Shown: in pieces, positions 55,328-64,000 of the stretch
Layout: each line of letters opens with the position of its first letter
Numbering within the stretch: position 1 is the first letter of the stretch
Assembly (NCBI GenBank): GCA_028868855.1
Contig: JAGWTR010000005.1
Coordinates: forward strand, 1 to 64,000
Source: Burkholderiales bacterium
GTDB lineage: Bacteria > Pseudomonadota > Gammaproteobacteria > Burkholderiales > Burkholderiaceae_C
Direction: 5' to 3'
DNA length: 64,000 bases
Notes under the pieces: model-generated
Told to the model about the DNA's origin: nothing
What the model saw: the letters and a program-made list of their open reading frames with translations, nothing else
Databases searched by the model: none
Program-made: the position numbers and the translations under genes

Positions 55328-58300
55328 TTAGTGCAGTTTGGCGTGCAATTCCTGCAGTGAATACACCACCAGGTCGTCCTGGTGCTTGAGTGCCTCAACG
55401 GCGGCTTCGCAGCCCGCCATGGTCGTGTAGTACGTCACCCGGTTGGCCAAAGCAGCCGTACGGATGCTGCGCGAGTCGGCGATCGCCATGCGGGTTTCAT
55501 CCACCGTGGTGAAGACCAACTGGATCTCGCCGCCCTTGATCATGTCCGTGATGTTGGGGCGTCCGTCCTTGACCTTGTTGACAGCCTTCACAGTGATGCC
55601 CGCCTCAGCGATGGCTGCAGCCGTGCCCTTGGTGGCCACCAGGGTGAAACCCAGGGCCTGCAGATCACGGGCCACATCCACAGCGCGCTCTTTGTCGCTG
55701 TTCTTGACCGAGATGCACACCGTGCCTTTGGTTGGCAAGCGCGAGCCTGCGCCCAACTGGCTCTTGAGCATGGCTTCGCCGAAGGTGACGCCCACGCCCA
55801 TGACTTCGCCGGTCGAGCGCATTTCCGGGCCAAGCACCGGGTCCACACCCGGGAACTTGTTGAACGGGAAGACGGCTTCCTTGACGCTGAAGTAAGGCGG
55901 AATCACCTCCCGCGGTGCCTTGCCGTCGTCGCCAGTCTGGTCCTTGAGTTTCTGGCCAGCCATGCAGCGCGCCGCGATTTTTGCCAGGGCCTGGCCGGTG
56001 GCCTTGGACACGAAAGGCACCGTTCGCGAAGCCCGTGGGTTAACTTCCAGCACGTAGACGGTGGCCTTGTCCAGGCTGCCGGTCACGTCGCCCTGGATGG
56101 CGAACTGCACGTTCATCAAACCCACCACCTTGAGGGCCTTGGCCATCAGGGCGGTCTGGCGGCGCAGTTCTGTCTGCAAGGGCTTACTCAGCGTGTATGG
56201 CGGCAGCGAGCAGGCCGAGTCACCCGAGTGGACGCCGGCTTGCTCAATGTGCTCCATGATGGCGCCGATCATCACATCGGCCCCATCGCTGATGCAGTCC
56301 ATGTCGACTTCCACCGCATCGTCCAGGAAGCGGTCTAGCAGCACGGGCGACTTCTCGGAGACGCGCACCGCTTCACGCATGTAACGCTCCAGATCCTTAT
56401 CGCCGTGCACGATTTCCATGGCGCGACCGCCCAACACATAGCTGGGGCGCACGACCAACGGGTAGCCAATCTCTTGTGCCAACATCAGCGCAGCCTCTTC
56501 GGTGCGGGCTGTGCGGTTGGGCGGCTGCTTCAAGCCCAGCGTGTGCAGCAAGGCCTGGAAGCGCTCGCGGTCTTCGGCGATGTCGATGCTGTCGGGCGAG
56601 GTGCCGATGATGGGCACGCCGTTGGCTTCGAGGTCGAGCGCCAGCTTCAACGGTGTTTGGCCGCCGTACTGCACGATCACGCCGACTGGCTTTTCTTTAT
56701 CGACGATTTCGAGCACGTCTTCGAGCGTGACCGGCTCGAAGTACAAGCGATCAGAGGTGTCGTAGTCGGTCGAGACGGTTTCGGGGTTGCAGTTGACCAT
56801 GATGGTCTCGTAACCGTCTTCGCGCATGGCCAGTGCGGCGTGCACGCAGCAGTAGTCAAACTCGATGCCCTGACCGATTCGGTTGGGGCCACCGCCCAGC
56901 ACCATGATCTTCTTGCGAATGGTGGGTTCGGCTTCGCATTCGCCGCCTTCGGCTTCGTACGTGGAGTACAGGTAGGCTGTTTGCGTGGCGAACTCGGCAG
57001 CGCAGGTGTCCACGCGCTTGTAGACAGGGCGCACCCCTAGAGAGATGCGGGCGCGACGCACATCGTGCTGGTTCGTGCCCATCAGCTTGGCCAGGCGTCG
57101 GTCCGAGAAGCCTTTTTGCTTGAGGTAGCGCAGTTCTGCAGCGCTCAAGGTTTCCAGCGTGCGAGCCTTGACGTCGGCTTCGGTCTTGATGAGATCCTCG
57201 ATCTGAGCCAGGAACCACCGGTCGACCTTGGTTTCTTCAAAGACTTCTTCCAGGCTCATGCCCAGGCGGAAAGCGTCACCCAGGAACAGGATGCGCTCGG
57301 GGCCGGCGTTGCCGATCTCTTCGATGATCTCGTCGCGGTCGGTGCTGCGTTCGGTCAGGCCGTCGATGCCGGTTTCCAGGCCGCGCAGGGCTTTCTGGAA
57401 GCTCTCTTGGAAGGTGCGGCCCATGGCCATCACCTCACCCACGGACTTCATCTGGGTGGTCAGGCGCGAATCGGCGGCAGGGAATTTTTCAAAGGCAAAG
57501 CGCGGGATCTTGGTGACCACGTAGTCGATGCTGGGCTCGAAGCTCGCCGGGGTGGCACCACCGGTGATGTCGTTACGCAGTTCGTCCAGCGTGTAACCCA
57601 CAGCCAGCTTGGCGGCAATCTTAGCGATCGGGAAGCCTGTGGCCTTGGAGGCCAGTGCGCTAGAGCGCGACACGCGGGGGTTCATTTCGATCACGACCAT
57701 CCGGCCGTTGTCGGGGTTGATCGAGAACTGCACGTTCGAGCCGCCGGTTTCCACGCCAATTTCGCGCAGGATGGCGATGGAGGCGTTGCGCAGCAGCTGG
57801 TATTCCTTGTCGGTCAGCGTCTGTGCCGGGGCCACGGTGATCGAGTCACCCGTGTGGATGCCCATCGGGTCGAGGTTTTCGATCGAGCAGACGATGATGC
57901 AGTTGTCCGCCTTGTCGCGGACCACTTCCATTTCGTACTCTTTCCAGCCGATCAGGGATTCTTCGATCAACAACTCATTGGTCGGGGACAGATCAAGGCC
58001 GCGCTTGCAGATTTCTTCGAATTCTTCGGGGTTGTAAGCAATGCCACCGCCCGTGCCACCCAGCGTGAAACTGGGGCGGATGACCGTGGGAAAGCCGGGC
58101 CCGCCGGTCAGCGTCGCGATGTGCTTTTGCACCGCCCAAGCCTCGTCCAAGGTGTGCGCGATGCCCGACTTGGCCGAGTCCAGGCCGATGCTGGTCATGG
58201 CTTCCTTGAACTTGAGGCGGTCTTCGGCCTTTTCGATCGCGTGCTCGTTGGCACCGATCATCTCGACCTTGTACTTGTCCAGCACACCGTGCTTGTGCAG

Positions 58301-58603
58301 GTCGAGCGCGCAATTCAGCGCGGTCTGGCCACCCATGGTCGGCAGGATCGCATCGGGGCGTTCCTTGGCGATGATGCGTTCGACCACCTGCCAGGTGATG
58401 GGCTCGATGTAGGTGACGTCGGCCGTATTGGGGTCGGTCATGATGGTCGCAGGGTTGCTGTTGACCAGGATGACTTTGTAGCCCTCTTCGCGCAGGGCCT
58501 TGCAGGCCTGCGCGCCGGAGTAGTCGAATTCGCAAGCCTGACCGATGATGATCGGGCCGGCGCCAATGATGAGGATGCTTTTGAGGTCGGTGCGCTTAGG
58601 CAT
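55328..58603 (-). CDS. carB: Carbamoyl-phosphate synthase large subunit
   Basis: A 1091-residue enzyme that makes carbamoyl phosphate from bicarbonate, ammonia and two ATP for pyrimidine and arginine synthesis. Two homologous ATP-grasp halves are visible. The first starts [26 protein letters not shown]; the second starts at about residue 572 with [20 protein letters not shown]. Each half has a [14 protein letters not shown] or [14 protein letters not shown] loop and a metal site. The C-terminal allosteric MGS domain covers the last 140 residues ([17 protein letters not shown]). Its first codons overlap the carA end by eight bases. Confidence 0.97.
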   Translation of the reverse strand: MPKRTDLKSILIIGAGPIIIGQACEFDYSGAQACKALREEGYKVILVNSNPATIMTDPNTADVTYIEPITWQVVERIIAKERPDAILPTMGGQTALNCALDLHKHGVLDKYKVEMIGANEHAIEKAEDRLKFKEAMTSIGLDSAKSGIAHTLDEAWAVQKHIATLTGGPGFPTVIRPSFTLGGTGGGIAYNPEEFEEICKRGLDLSPTNELLIEESLIGWKEYEMEVVRDKADNCIIVCSIENLDPMGIHTGDSITVAPAQTLTDKEYQLLRNASIAILREIGVETGGSNVQFSINPDNGRMVVIEMNPRVSRSSALASKATGFPIAKIAAKLAVGYTLDELRNDITGGATPASFEPSIDYVVTKIPRFAFEKFPAADSRLTTQMKSVGEVMAMGRTFQESFQKALRGLETGIDGLTERSTDRDEIIEEIGNAGPERILFLGDAFRLGMSLEEVFEETKVDRWFLAQIEDLIKTEADVKARTLETLSAAELRYLKQKGFSDRRLAKLMGTNQHDVRRARISLGVRPVYKRVDTCAAEFATQTAYLYSTYEAEGGECEAEPTIRKKIMVLGGGPNRIGQGIEFDYCCVHAALAMREDGYETIMVNCNPETVSTDYDTSDRLYFEPVTLEDVLEIVDKEKPVGVIVQYGGQTPLKLALDLEANGVPIIGTSPDSIDIAEDRERFQALLHTLGLKQPPNRTARTEEAALMLAQEIGYPLVVRPSYVLGGRAMEIVHGDKDLERYMREAVRVSEKSPVLLDRFLDDAVEVDMDCISDGADVMIGAIMEHIEQAGVHSGDSACSLPPYTLSKPLQTELRRQTALMAKALKVVGLMNVQFAIQGDVTGSLDKATVYVLEVNPRASRTVPFVSKATGQALAKIAARCMAGQKLKDQTGDDGKAPREVIPPYFSVKEAVFPFNKFPGVDPVLGPEMRSTGEVMGVGVTFGEAMLKSQLGAGSRLPTKGTVCISVKNSDKERAVDVARDLQALGFTLVATKGTAAAIAEAGITVKAVNKVKDGRPNITDMIKGGEIQLVFTTVDETRMAIADSRSIRTAALANRVTYYTTMAGCEAAVEALKHQDDLVVYSLQELHAKLH

Positions 58604-59753
58604 TGTTCTTCTCCATCAGCGCAGTGAAACGGTCGAACAGATAGCTGATGTCATGCGGTCCGGGCGAGGCTTCCGGGTGACCCTGGAAGCAGAAAGCGGG
58701 TTTGTCGGTACGGGCCAACCCTTGCAGCGTGCCGTCAAACAAGGACACATGCGTGGCGCGCAGGTTGGGCGGGAGCGTCTTTTCGTCCACCGCGAAACCA
58801 TGGTTCTGGCTGGTGATGCTGACGCGGCCGGTGTCCAGATCCTTGACGGGGTGGTTGGCGCCATGGTGGCCGAACTTCATCTTGAAGGTCTTGGCCCCGG
58901 CGGCCAGCGCCATGATCTGGTGCCCCAGGCAGATGCCGAAGGTGGGGATGCCGGTTTCAATCAGCGCTCGCACGGCCGTGATGGCGTAGTCGCAGGGCTC
59001 CGGATCACCAGGGCCGTTGGACAGGAAGATGCCATCGGGCTTGTACTTCAAGACCTCGGCAGCCGACGTCTGGGCAGGCACCACGGTGACCTTGCAGCCC
59101 CGCTCGGCCAACATGCGCAGGATGTTGAACTTCACACCGAAGTCGTAGGCGACCACATGGAATCGGGGGGCGGTCTGTTGCCCAACCCCCATGCCGAGTT
59201 TCCACTCGGTTTCTGTCCAGACATAGGGTTCGGTGGCGCTGACGACTTTGGCCAGATCCAATCCAGCCATGTTCGGCGCTGCCTTGGCCTTGACAAGGGC
59301 GTCGGCGATCACGCCGTCGGTGATGGACTGGCCAGCAGGCAAGGCGATGATGCACCCGTTCTGAGCTCCCTTGGTACGCAGAATGCGGGTCAGTTTGCGG
59401 GTATCGATACCGGCAATGGCCACGGTTCCTTGATCTTGCAGGTACTGGGAGAGCGTCTGGGTCTGACGGAAGTTGGAAACCAGGATCGGCAGATCCTTGA
59501 TGATCAGACCGGCGGCATGGACTTTTTTGGCTTCGACATCCTCAGGGTTGACGCCATAGTTGCCAATGTGCGGATACGTCAGGGTGACGATCTGCTGGCA
59601 GTAACTCGGGTCGGTGAGGATTTCCTGATAGCCGGTGAGCGAGGTGTTGAACACCACTTCGCCGACTGTGTGACCGGTGGAACCGATCGAAGTGCCAGAA
59701 AAGACCGTGCCGTCTGCGAGGACCAGAAGAGCTTGGGGCAGTACGGGCAGCAC
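58596..59753 (-). CDS. carA: Carbamoyl-phosphate synthase small subunit
   Basis: A 385-residue glutaminase partner of CarB. The N-terminal domain begins [19 protein letters not shown]. The class I glutamine amidotransferase triad is in [13 protein letters not shown] (Cys), and His and Glu in [13 protein letters not shown]. It supplies ammonia through the tunnel to CarB. The leader upstream has an AGTATA (minus-strand TATACT) element at 59867-59872 that could be a minus-10, without a good minus-35. Confidence 0.97.
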   Translation of the reverse strand: MLPVLPQALLVLADGTVFSGTSIGSTGHTVGEVVFNTSLTGYQEILTDPSYCQQIVTLTYPHIGNYGVNPEDVEAKKVHAAGLIIKDLPILVSNFRQTQTLSQYLQDQGTVAIAGIDTRKLTRILRTKGAQNGCIIALPAGQSITDGVIADALVKAKAAPNMAGLDLAKVVSATEPYVWTETEWKLGMGVGQQTAPRFHVVAYDFGVKFNILRMLAERGCKVTVVPAQTSAAEVLKYKPDGIFLSNGPGDPEPCDYAITAVRALIETGIPTFGICLGHQIMALAAGAKTFKMKFGHHGANHPVKDLDTGRVSITSQNHGFAVDEKTLPPNLRATHVSLFDGTLQGLARTDKPAFCFQGHPEASPGPHDISYLFDRFTALMEKNNA

Positions 59754-59918
59754 GGGGTTATTCTCCGTTGTTGTGCGCGCCCAGCTCTGCTCTGGAAGAG
59801 CCGATATCCAAAAAGGAAAACGGTGTGAGTTTTGCTAGGCGGGGGTGGTTTCGGGTAAACCTTTAGAGTATAACCCAAGGCACTGTCACGGACCTGTCAT
59901 TTCGAACCTGGGGGCCAT

Positions 59919-59952
59919 GAAAGTAGGCCCTTCAGGAAAGTAGGCCCTTCAG
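59919..59952. repeat. Two perfect tandem copies of a 17-bp unit
   Basis: The unit GAAAGTAGGCCCTTCAG occurs at 59919-59935 and again at 59936-59952 without mismatch or spacer. It may be a short slippage duplication, or a repeated protein-binding site in the carA upstream region. Confidence 0.85.
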
Positions 59953-60026
59953 ATTTGAGCCAAGCCGGGCGTGACATTAAGCACGAATGCCAGCCCGTTC
60001 CAGCCCTCAATGTTTGCGCGGTACTG

Positions 60027-60053
60027 CCGATACCTCACAAGAGGTGTCATCGG
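60027..60053 (+). repeat. Bulged hairpin in the leader of the uncharacterised gene
   Basis: CCGATACCTC pairs with GAGGT and ATCGG, which are separated by a 3-base bulge (GTC), around an ACAA loop. It ends 21 bases before the ATG at 60075 and could affect translation initiation. Confidence 0.45.
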
Positions 60054-60074
60054 CTTGCAGCACGTGAGGGGATC

Positions 60075-60602
60075 ATGGCTTCATTTTTCTTCGTTTCCGA
60101 CAGCGCAAAGCATCCCGCCAACAGCGCGCCTGAGCGCACCGGATTGGCGCCTGAAGCCCTCCACCACAGCGCGGAAGATTCTGGGCTCTTGCCGACGCCC
60201 TCATCCCTGCGACGCACCGAGGTCTGCCCCCCTTCCCTGTTCAGCCGCTCCGGCCCGCAATGGAAACGCTGGGTGACTGGATTCTGGGCCTGGCTGTGGG
60301 ACATGGACGAAAGCGCCGACAGGGCGCCCGTACTGACCGGATTGAACAAGGGCAAGGCAGAGTTTTGCGCCGCCATGTGGGATCTGCAGTCAGTGCGCGC
60401 CACTCAGGTGCGCGACGCCATTGGTCAGGCGCGCTCCTTGCGTGAGTTGTGGCACCTGCGCCCAGATGTTTTCCGGACAATTTCGACCCATCGGGGACAA
60501 ACCGTCGCCAATGCGCGCATTGAAGCCCTCAACAATCACTTTCCCGTCCGGATTTCCAGCCATACAAGTGAGCCCAAGCAGGCTCGCACGACAAGTTGGT
60601 GA
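60075..60602 (+). CDS. Uncharacterised protein, likely conserved in Burkholderiales
   Basis: A 175-residue soluble protein with no signal peptide or membrane helix. The N-terminal half is Ser/Pro/Arg-rich and looks disordered. The C-terminal part is the more ordered: TQVRDAIGQARSLRELWHLRPDVFRTISTHRGQTVANARIEALNNHFP reads as two helices in a row, a pattern I associate with small hypothetical proteins in this order. The ATG at 60075 has GAGGGG just upstream; an earlier in-frame start at 59955 is less likely. The function is unknown. Confidence 0.65.
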   Translation: MASFFFVSDSAKHPANSAPERTGLAPEALHHSAEDSGLLPTPSSLRRTEVCPPSLFSRSGPQWKRWVTGFWAWLWDMDESADRAPVLTGLNKGKAEFCAAMWDLQSVRATQVRDAIGQARSLRELWHLRPDVFRTISTHRGQTVANARIEALNNHFPVRISSHTSEPKQARTTSW

Positions 60603-60673
60603 ACAGATGTCACAAGAGTGGTGCAATCAGAGCAAGCCATAGCAAAATAGAGGGCTGAAACGCTGGCAGCCCC

Positions 60674-61681
60674 ATGAACATCATCATCCTGGACGATTAT
60701 CAAGACGCGGTACGCAAACTAAAATGCGCGTCCAAACTGGACGGGCTTTCTGCCAAGGTCTACACCAATACCGTCAAGGGGACGGGCCAGCTATCCGTGC
60801 GATTGCGCGACGCTGAAGCCTTGGTGCTGATCCGCGAACGGACTCAGTTCCCAAAAGCGTTGCTGGAGAAGTTGCCCAAGCTGCGCCTGATCTGCCAAAC
60901 CGGACCGGTGGGCCCCCACATCGACATTGAGGCTTGCACCCGCCTGGGCATTGCCGTGGCCGAAGGTCGGGGCAACCCGGTCGCCCCGGCGGAGCTGACT
61001 TGGGCTTTGGTCATGGCCGCCATGCGCCGGTTGCCGCAATATATCGGCAACCTCAAGCACGGCGCCTGGCAGCAATCCGGACTAAAGGCCCTGTCCATGC
61101 CCACCAATTTTGGTCTGGGAATGGTACTCAGCGGCAAGACCTTGGGCATCTGGGGTTATGGCCGAGTGGGGCAGTTGGTGGCGGGCTACGGCAAGGCTTT
61201 TGGCATGCACGTGACGGTGTGGGGTAGCGAAGAATCGCGTGCCCGCGCGCAGGCCGACGGCTGCATTCCTGCCCCCAGCAAGGAGGCTTTCTTCGAGGCC
61301 AGTGATGTGCTCAGCGTGCATTTGCGCTTGAGTGATGCAAGCCGCGGCATCATCAAACTCGAAGACCTCAGCCGCATGAAGCCCACCGCCTTGTTCGTCA
61401 ACACGGCGCGCGCCGAACTGCTGGAGGAAAATGCGCTAGTTGCCTCACTGAATCGCGGGCGCCCGGGCATGGCGGCCATCGACGTGTTCGAAAGTGAACC
61501 CATCCTGCAAGGTCACCCCTTGCTGCGCCTGGAAAACGCCGTGTGCACACCGCACATCGGGTATGTCGAGCAAGACAACTACGAGCATTATTTCAGCGCG
61601 GCATTTGACAACCTGTTGAACTTCATCAACGACGCACCGACGAACATCGTCAATCCAGAGGCGCTGCGCGCCAAGCATTAA
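60674..61681 (+). CDS. D-2-hydroxyacid dehydrogenase family protein
   Basis: A 335-residue NAD-dependent enzyme of the D-3-phosphoglycerate dehydrogenase-like family. The Rossmann motif is LGIWGYGRVGQLVAGYGKAFGMHVTVWGSEES. The catalytic Arg is in VNTARAELLEE, and a His in TPHIGYVEQDNYE acts with an upstream Glu. It would reduce 2-oxoacids to D-2-hydroxyacids or the reverse. Substrate unknown. The MFS gene starts nine bases after its stop, so the pair is probably co-transcribed. Confidence 0.9.
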   Translation: MNIIILDDYQDAVRKLKCASKLDGLSAKVYTNTVKGTGQLSVRLRDAEALVLIRERTQFPKALLEKLPKLRLICQTGPVGPHIDIEACTRLGIAVAEGRGNPVAPAELTWALVMAAMRRLPQYIGNLKHGAWQQSGLKALSMPTNFGLGMVLSGKTLGIWGYGRVGQLVAGYGKAFGMHVTVWGSEESRARAQADGCIPAPSKEAFFEASDVLSVHLRLSDASRGIIKLEDLSRMKPTALFVNTARAELLEENALVASLNRGRPGMAAIDVFESEPILQGHPLLRLENAVCTPHIGYVEQDNYEHYFSAAFDNLLNFINDAPTNIVNPEALRAKH

Positions 61682-61690
61682 GTCCGCGCC

Positions 61691-62908
61691 ATGGAAGTTG
61701 AGCGCACGCTGCCCAGACCGGGCATGGCGGCTGTCCGCTGGGCTTTGCTGCTGGGCAATTTCGTCATCGGCTGTGGCGTGATGGTGGTCGGTGGCACGCT
61801 CAATGACCTCACCCACTCGCTGAACATCAGTGTGCAACATGGTGGTCGATTGATCGCCATCGCGTCCTTGGTGATCGGGTTGGGGGCACCAATCCTGGCG
61901 GGCCTGGTCGGCAGTAGAGACCGGCGCAAGTTGCTGACGGTCGCCATGCTGTGGTTTGGCTTGGGCCATGCGCTTTGCGCCCTGGCCCCAAATTACGAAT
62001 GGCTTTTGCCCCTGCGTGCCTTGACGGTCATGTCGGCTGCATTGTTCACCCCGCAGGCTGCGGCGACGATGGGCTTCATGAGCACGCCCGCGCACCGGGG
62101 ACGCGCCATTACCTTCGTGTTCATGGGCTGGTCCATCGCCTCGGTGGTCGGCATGCCTCTGGCCTCCTGGGTGGGCGACCATCTTGGCTGGCGAGTGGCC
62201 ATGGGGGGCGTGGCAGCAGGCTCGCTGATCTCAGCCTGGGCAGTGAATCGCATTGTACCGGCCGGCATACGGCCACCGGCTTTGTCGTTGCGATCGTGGC
62301 GCAAGGTGTTGTCGTCACCCTTGATGATGGCCCTGGTGGCCGTCACCGCCTTGCAAAGCACCGGACAGTTCACCGTCCTTGCCTATGCAGCGCCCTATTT
62401 CAAGATTGGTTTTGGCGCCAGCCCTGAGCAGATCAGCCTCTTGTTTGCCTGGTTTGGCGCCTTGGCATTGACCGGCAATCTGCTCCTTAATAGGTTTGTG
62501 GACCGTGTTGGGGCGGCTCGTGCAGTGACCGCGACCTTGGGGTTGATGGCATTGAGTCTGACGATCTGGCCCCTGGCGAGCAGTGTGGCCACCTTGGCCG
62601 TGGTGTTGCTGCCCTGGGCCTTGAGTGGATTTGCCACCAACTCAGGGCAGCAAGCCCGCCTGGGTGGCTTGTCGCCTCGATTGACGCCCGCGCTGATGTC
62701 CCTCAACACCTCAGCCATCTACCTGGGCCAGGCCTTGGGCGCCACAGGCGGGGGACTGGTGCTGACCCATTGGGGATATGGCCACCTGCACTGGCTTGGC
62801 CTTGGCTGGATGCTGGTGGCCTGGGCTGTCAGCAGGAAAGCCTGGCAGGTTCAACGAGCCCAACAACAACGGCGCGACAAACTGTTGTCGAGATACCCTG
62901 CCTATTAA
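61691..62908 (+). CDS. MFS transporter (drug/sugar efflux-like)
   Basis: A 405-residue major-facilitator protein with about twelve helices. The N-terminal half contains the ASLVIGLGAPILAGLVGSRDRRKLL segment (the motif A-like GxxxDRxxRR loop between helices 2 and 3), and the second half a paired GNLLLNRFVDRVGAAR loop. It resembles AraJ/YdhP-type arabinose and drug-efflux permeases. It follows the dehydrogenase gene by nine bases, so it may export a related acid; the direction and substrate are inference. Confidence 0.87.
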   Translation: MEVERTLPRPGMAAVRWALLLGNFVIGCGVMVVGGTLNDLTHSLNISVQHGGRLIAIASLVIGLGAPILAGLVGSRDRRKLLTVAMLWFGLGHALCALAPNYEWLLPLRALTVMSAALFTPQAAATMGFMSTPAHRGRAITFVFMGWSIASVVGMPLASWVGDHLGWRVAMGGVAAGSLISAWAVNRIVPAGIRPPALSLRSWRKVLSSPLMMALVAVTALQSTGQFTVLAYAAPYFKIGFGASPEQISLLFAWFGALALTGNLLLNRFVDRVGAARAVTATLGLMALSLTIWPLASSVATLAVVLLPWALSGFATNSGQQARLGGLSPRLTPALMSLNTSAIYLGQALGATGGGLVLTHWGYGHLHWLGLGWMLVAWAVSRKAWQVQRAQQQRRDKLLSRYPAY

Positions 62909-62915
62909 TCGAAGT

Positions 62916-63650
62916 TCAGCTCGACCTCTGGCGCCTCGCCTCGTACAGGCATACGCCGCTGGCCACCGACACGTTCAGGCTTTCGACCGCCCCCATCATC
63001 GGGATGCTGACCAACTCGTCGCAGTTCTTGCGGGTGAGTTGGCGCATGCCGCTGCCTTCAGCGCCGAGAACAATCGCGGTGGGCTGACGCATGTCGGCCG
63101 CGTATAGGTCACGTGGAGCGTCATCCGATGTACCGATGACCCAGATGTTGCGCTCCTTGAGTTCGCCCAGGGTGCGCGCCAGATTGGTCACCATGAAATA
63201 AGGCATGATCTCTGCCGCCCCGCTCGCCACCTTGGACACCGTGGCATTGACACCGACCGCGTGATCCTTGGGGGCGATGACGGCATGCACGCCAGCGCCG
63301 TCGGCCACTCGCAAGCAGGCGCCCAGATTGTGCGGATCGGTGATGCCGTCGAGCACCAGCAGCAGCGCTGGCTCGGTCAAGGAGTCGAGCAGGTCGTCCA
63401 GCGAATTGGTCTGCTGAATGTTGTCGACCTTGGCAACCACGCCTTGGTGGCGATGCGTGCCACACAACTTTTGCAGCCGGTCATCATCGCTTTCGATCAG
63501 GTGTAGACCGGACTCTTCGGCCTTGGCGATGAATTGGCGCATGCGCTGATCGCGACGGGTCGCGTCGATGTACAACTCGCGGATGGATTTGGGCGCGACC
63601 TTCAGGCGCACCGTCACGGCGTGGAAGCCAAATAGCAGTTTAGAACTCAT
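62916..63650 (-). CDS. rlmB: 23S rRNA (guanosine-2251-2'-O)-methyltransferase RlmB
   Basis: A 244-residue SPOUT (SpoU) methyltransferase modifying G2251 in the P-loop of 23S rRNA. N-terminal ribosomal L30e-like substrate-binding domain (residues 1-75, LLFGFHAVTVRLKVAP), then the trefoil-knot domain with LVLDGITDPHNLGACLRVADGAGVHAVI, LGAEGSGMRQLTR and SIPMMGAVESLNVSVASGVCLYE. The ATG at 63650 gives MSSKLLFGFHAV. It ends convergent with the MFS gene. Confidence 0.94.
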   Translation of the reverse strand: MSSKLLFGFHAVTVRLKVAPKSIRELYIDATRRDQRMRQFIAKAEESGLHLIESDDDRLQKLCGTHRHQGVVAKVDNIQQTNSLDDLLDSLTEPALLLVLDGITDPHNLGACLRVADGAGVHAVIAPKDHAVGVNATVSKVASGAAEIMPYFMVTNLARTLGELKERNIWVIGTSDDAPRDLYAADMRQPTAIVLGAEGSGMRQLTRKNCDELVSIPMMGAVESLNVSVASGVCLYEARRQRSS

Positions 63651-63680
63651 GGGCGGCATCCTACCCTGTGGGGCCAAAAA

Positions 63681-64000
63681 TCAGGCTTGTTCTGTCAGGT
63701 GACCGGCCTCAATGTGCAGAATACGGCCGCAACGGGTCGCGATTTGGGGGTCGTGGGTCACCAGGATCAAGGTGGTACCGGCTTCGCGGTTGAGGTCGAA
63801 CATCAGCTCCATGATGGCCTGGCCCGTGGCGTGGTCCAGGCTGCCCGTGGGCTCGTCCGCCATCAACACCTGCGGACGCACAACAAAGGCACGCGCCAAT
63901 GCCACGCGCTGCTGCTCCCCGCCCGACAAAGTGGCCGGTCGATGCGACAGGCGCTTGGCCAAGCCCACGCGCTCCAGCATGGCAGACGCTTGCGTGCGGG
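63681..64000 (-). CDS. ABC transporter ATP-binding protein, partial (YbbA/LolD-like)
   Basis: The 3' part of an ATPase gene; the 5' part lies outside the window. The visible part has the signature ATLSGGEQQRVALARAFVVRP, Walker B VLMADEPTGSLD and the H-loop LILVTHDPQIATRC. It ends HIEAGHLTEQA. The wording of these motifs fits the YbbA/LolD branch of lipoprotein- or lipid-related ABC exporters better than importer ATPases. It is unlikely to be the missing AapP, given that motif pattern and the 60-kb distance. Confidence 0.88.
   Translation of the reverse strand, partial: RTQASAMLERVGLAKRLSHRPATLSGGEQQRVALARAFVVRPQVLMADEPTGSLDHATGQAIMELMFDLNREAGTTLILVTHDPQIATRCGRILHIEAGHLTEQA

Larger units (their letters stand above)
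59754..60074. other. Divergent intergenic region between carA and an uncharacterised gene
   Basis: This gap of about 320 bases has no gene that I can support. It contains a possible carA minus-10 (59867-59872), a 17-bp tandem repeat (59919-59952) and a bulged hairpin (60027-60053). No ribosomal-type attenuator peptide or pyrimidine-binding motif is obvious. Confidence 0.6.

Noticed and set aside
57065-58627. 520-codon open frame antisense to carB
   Set aside because: Same reason: it mirrors the codon bias of carB and shows no domain.
1-64000. CRISPR arrays, insertion sequences, prophage, toxin-antitoxin or defence systems
   Set aside because: I looked for regular repeats, transposases, integrases and small paired genes and found none that hold up. 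This looks like core chromosome.

Overview
The window looks like an ordinary, gene-dense chromosomal segment of a betaproteobacterium of the order Burkholderiales, most likely family Comamonadaceae. The evidence is the high G+C content, the protein sequences, and conserved blocks such as mltG-tmk-holB-pilZ-tatD, rlmE-ftsH-folP-glmM, pstSCAB-phoU-phoB-phoR, carA-carB-greA and trxA-rho-rpmE2. The family assignment is inferred from the sequence alone. I see no tRNA or rRNA gene, insertion sequence, prophage, integrase or CRISPR array.

Layout. 0.25-3.7 kb: a type IV pilin gene and a polar amino-acid ABC importer (binding protein and two permeases, no ATPase here). 3.7-9.2 kb: a leftward operon of tatD, pilZ, holB, tmk and mltG, with divergent ygfZ. 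9.3-11 kb: a DUF4936 protein, an NRDE/TANGO2 protein and a GNAT acetyltransferase. 11-17.4 kb: a leftward fatty-acid module of a TetR regulator, two-domain FabG4-type reductase, MaoC hydratase, thiolase and acyl-CoA ligase, with a perfect 21-bp palindrome before the regulator. 17.5-25.3 kb: a GT39-like membrane glycosyltransferase, iron alcohol dehydrogenase, CNNM/HlyC transporter-like protein, patatin-like protein, and a LysR regulator divergent from an acetate/succinate CoA-transferase. 25.3-30.6 kb: tex, pyrD and a degenerate protein-kinase/HDOD fusion. 30.7-37 kb: addB-addA double-strand-break repair genes.

37-41 kb: trxA, rho, rpmE2 with a strong terminator, and a second polytopic glycosyltransferase-like protein. 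41.2-48 kb: the whole phosphate regulon in one leftward block (pstS, pstC, pstA, pstB, phoU, phoB, phoR). A Pho box lies before pstS, a likely attenuating terminator follows it, and a second set of Pho-box repeats faces a divergent fasciclin-domain lipoprotein. 48.7-53.8 kb: glmM, folP, ftsH and rlmE. 53.8-59.8 kb: yhbY, a DUF4149 membrane protein, greA, carB and carA. 60-64 kb: an uncharacterised protein, a D-2-hydroxyacid dehydrogenase with an MFS transporter, rlmB, and the end of an ABC ATPase gene that runs off the window.

Most genes are housekeeping, and I find no clearly new multi-gene system. The best leads are the pseudokinase-HDOD fusion, the fasciclin lipoprotein that appears to be under PhoB control, and the FabG4/MaoC/thiolase module with its palindromic operator. 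Smaller leads are the structured rho leader, the importer without an ATPase, and a few unexplained repeats (G9 tract, 17-bp tandem duplication, 9-bp-stem hairpin).
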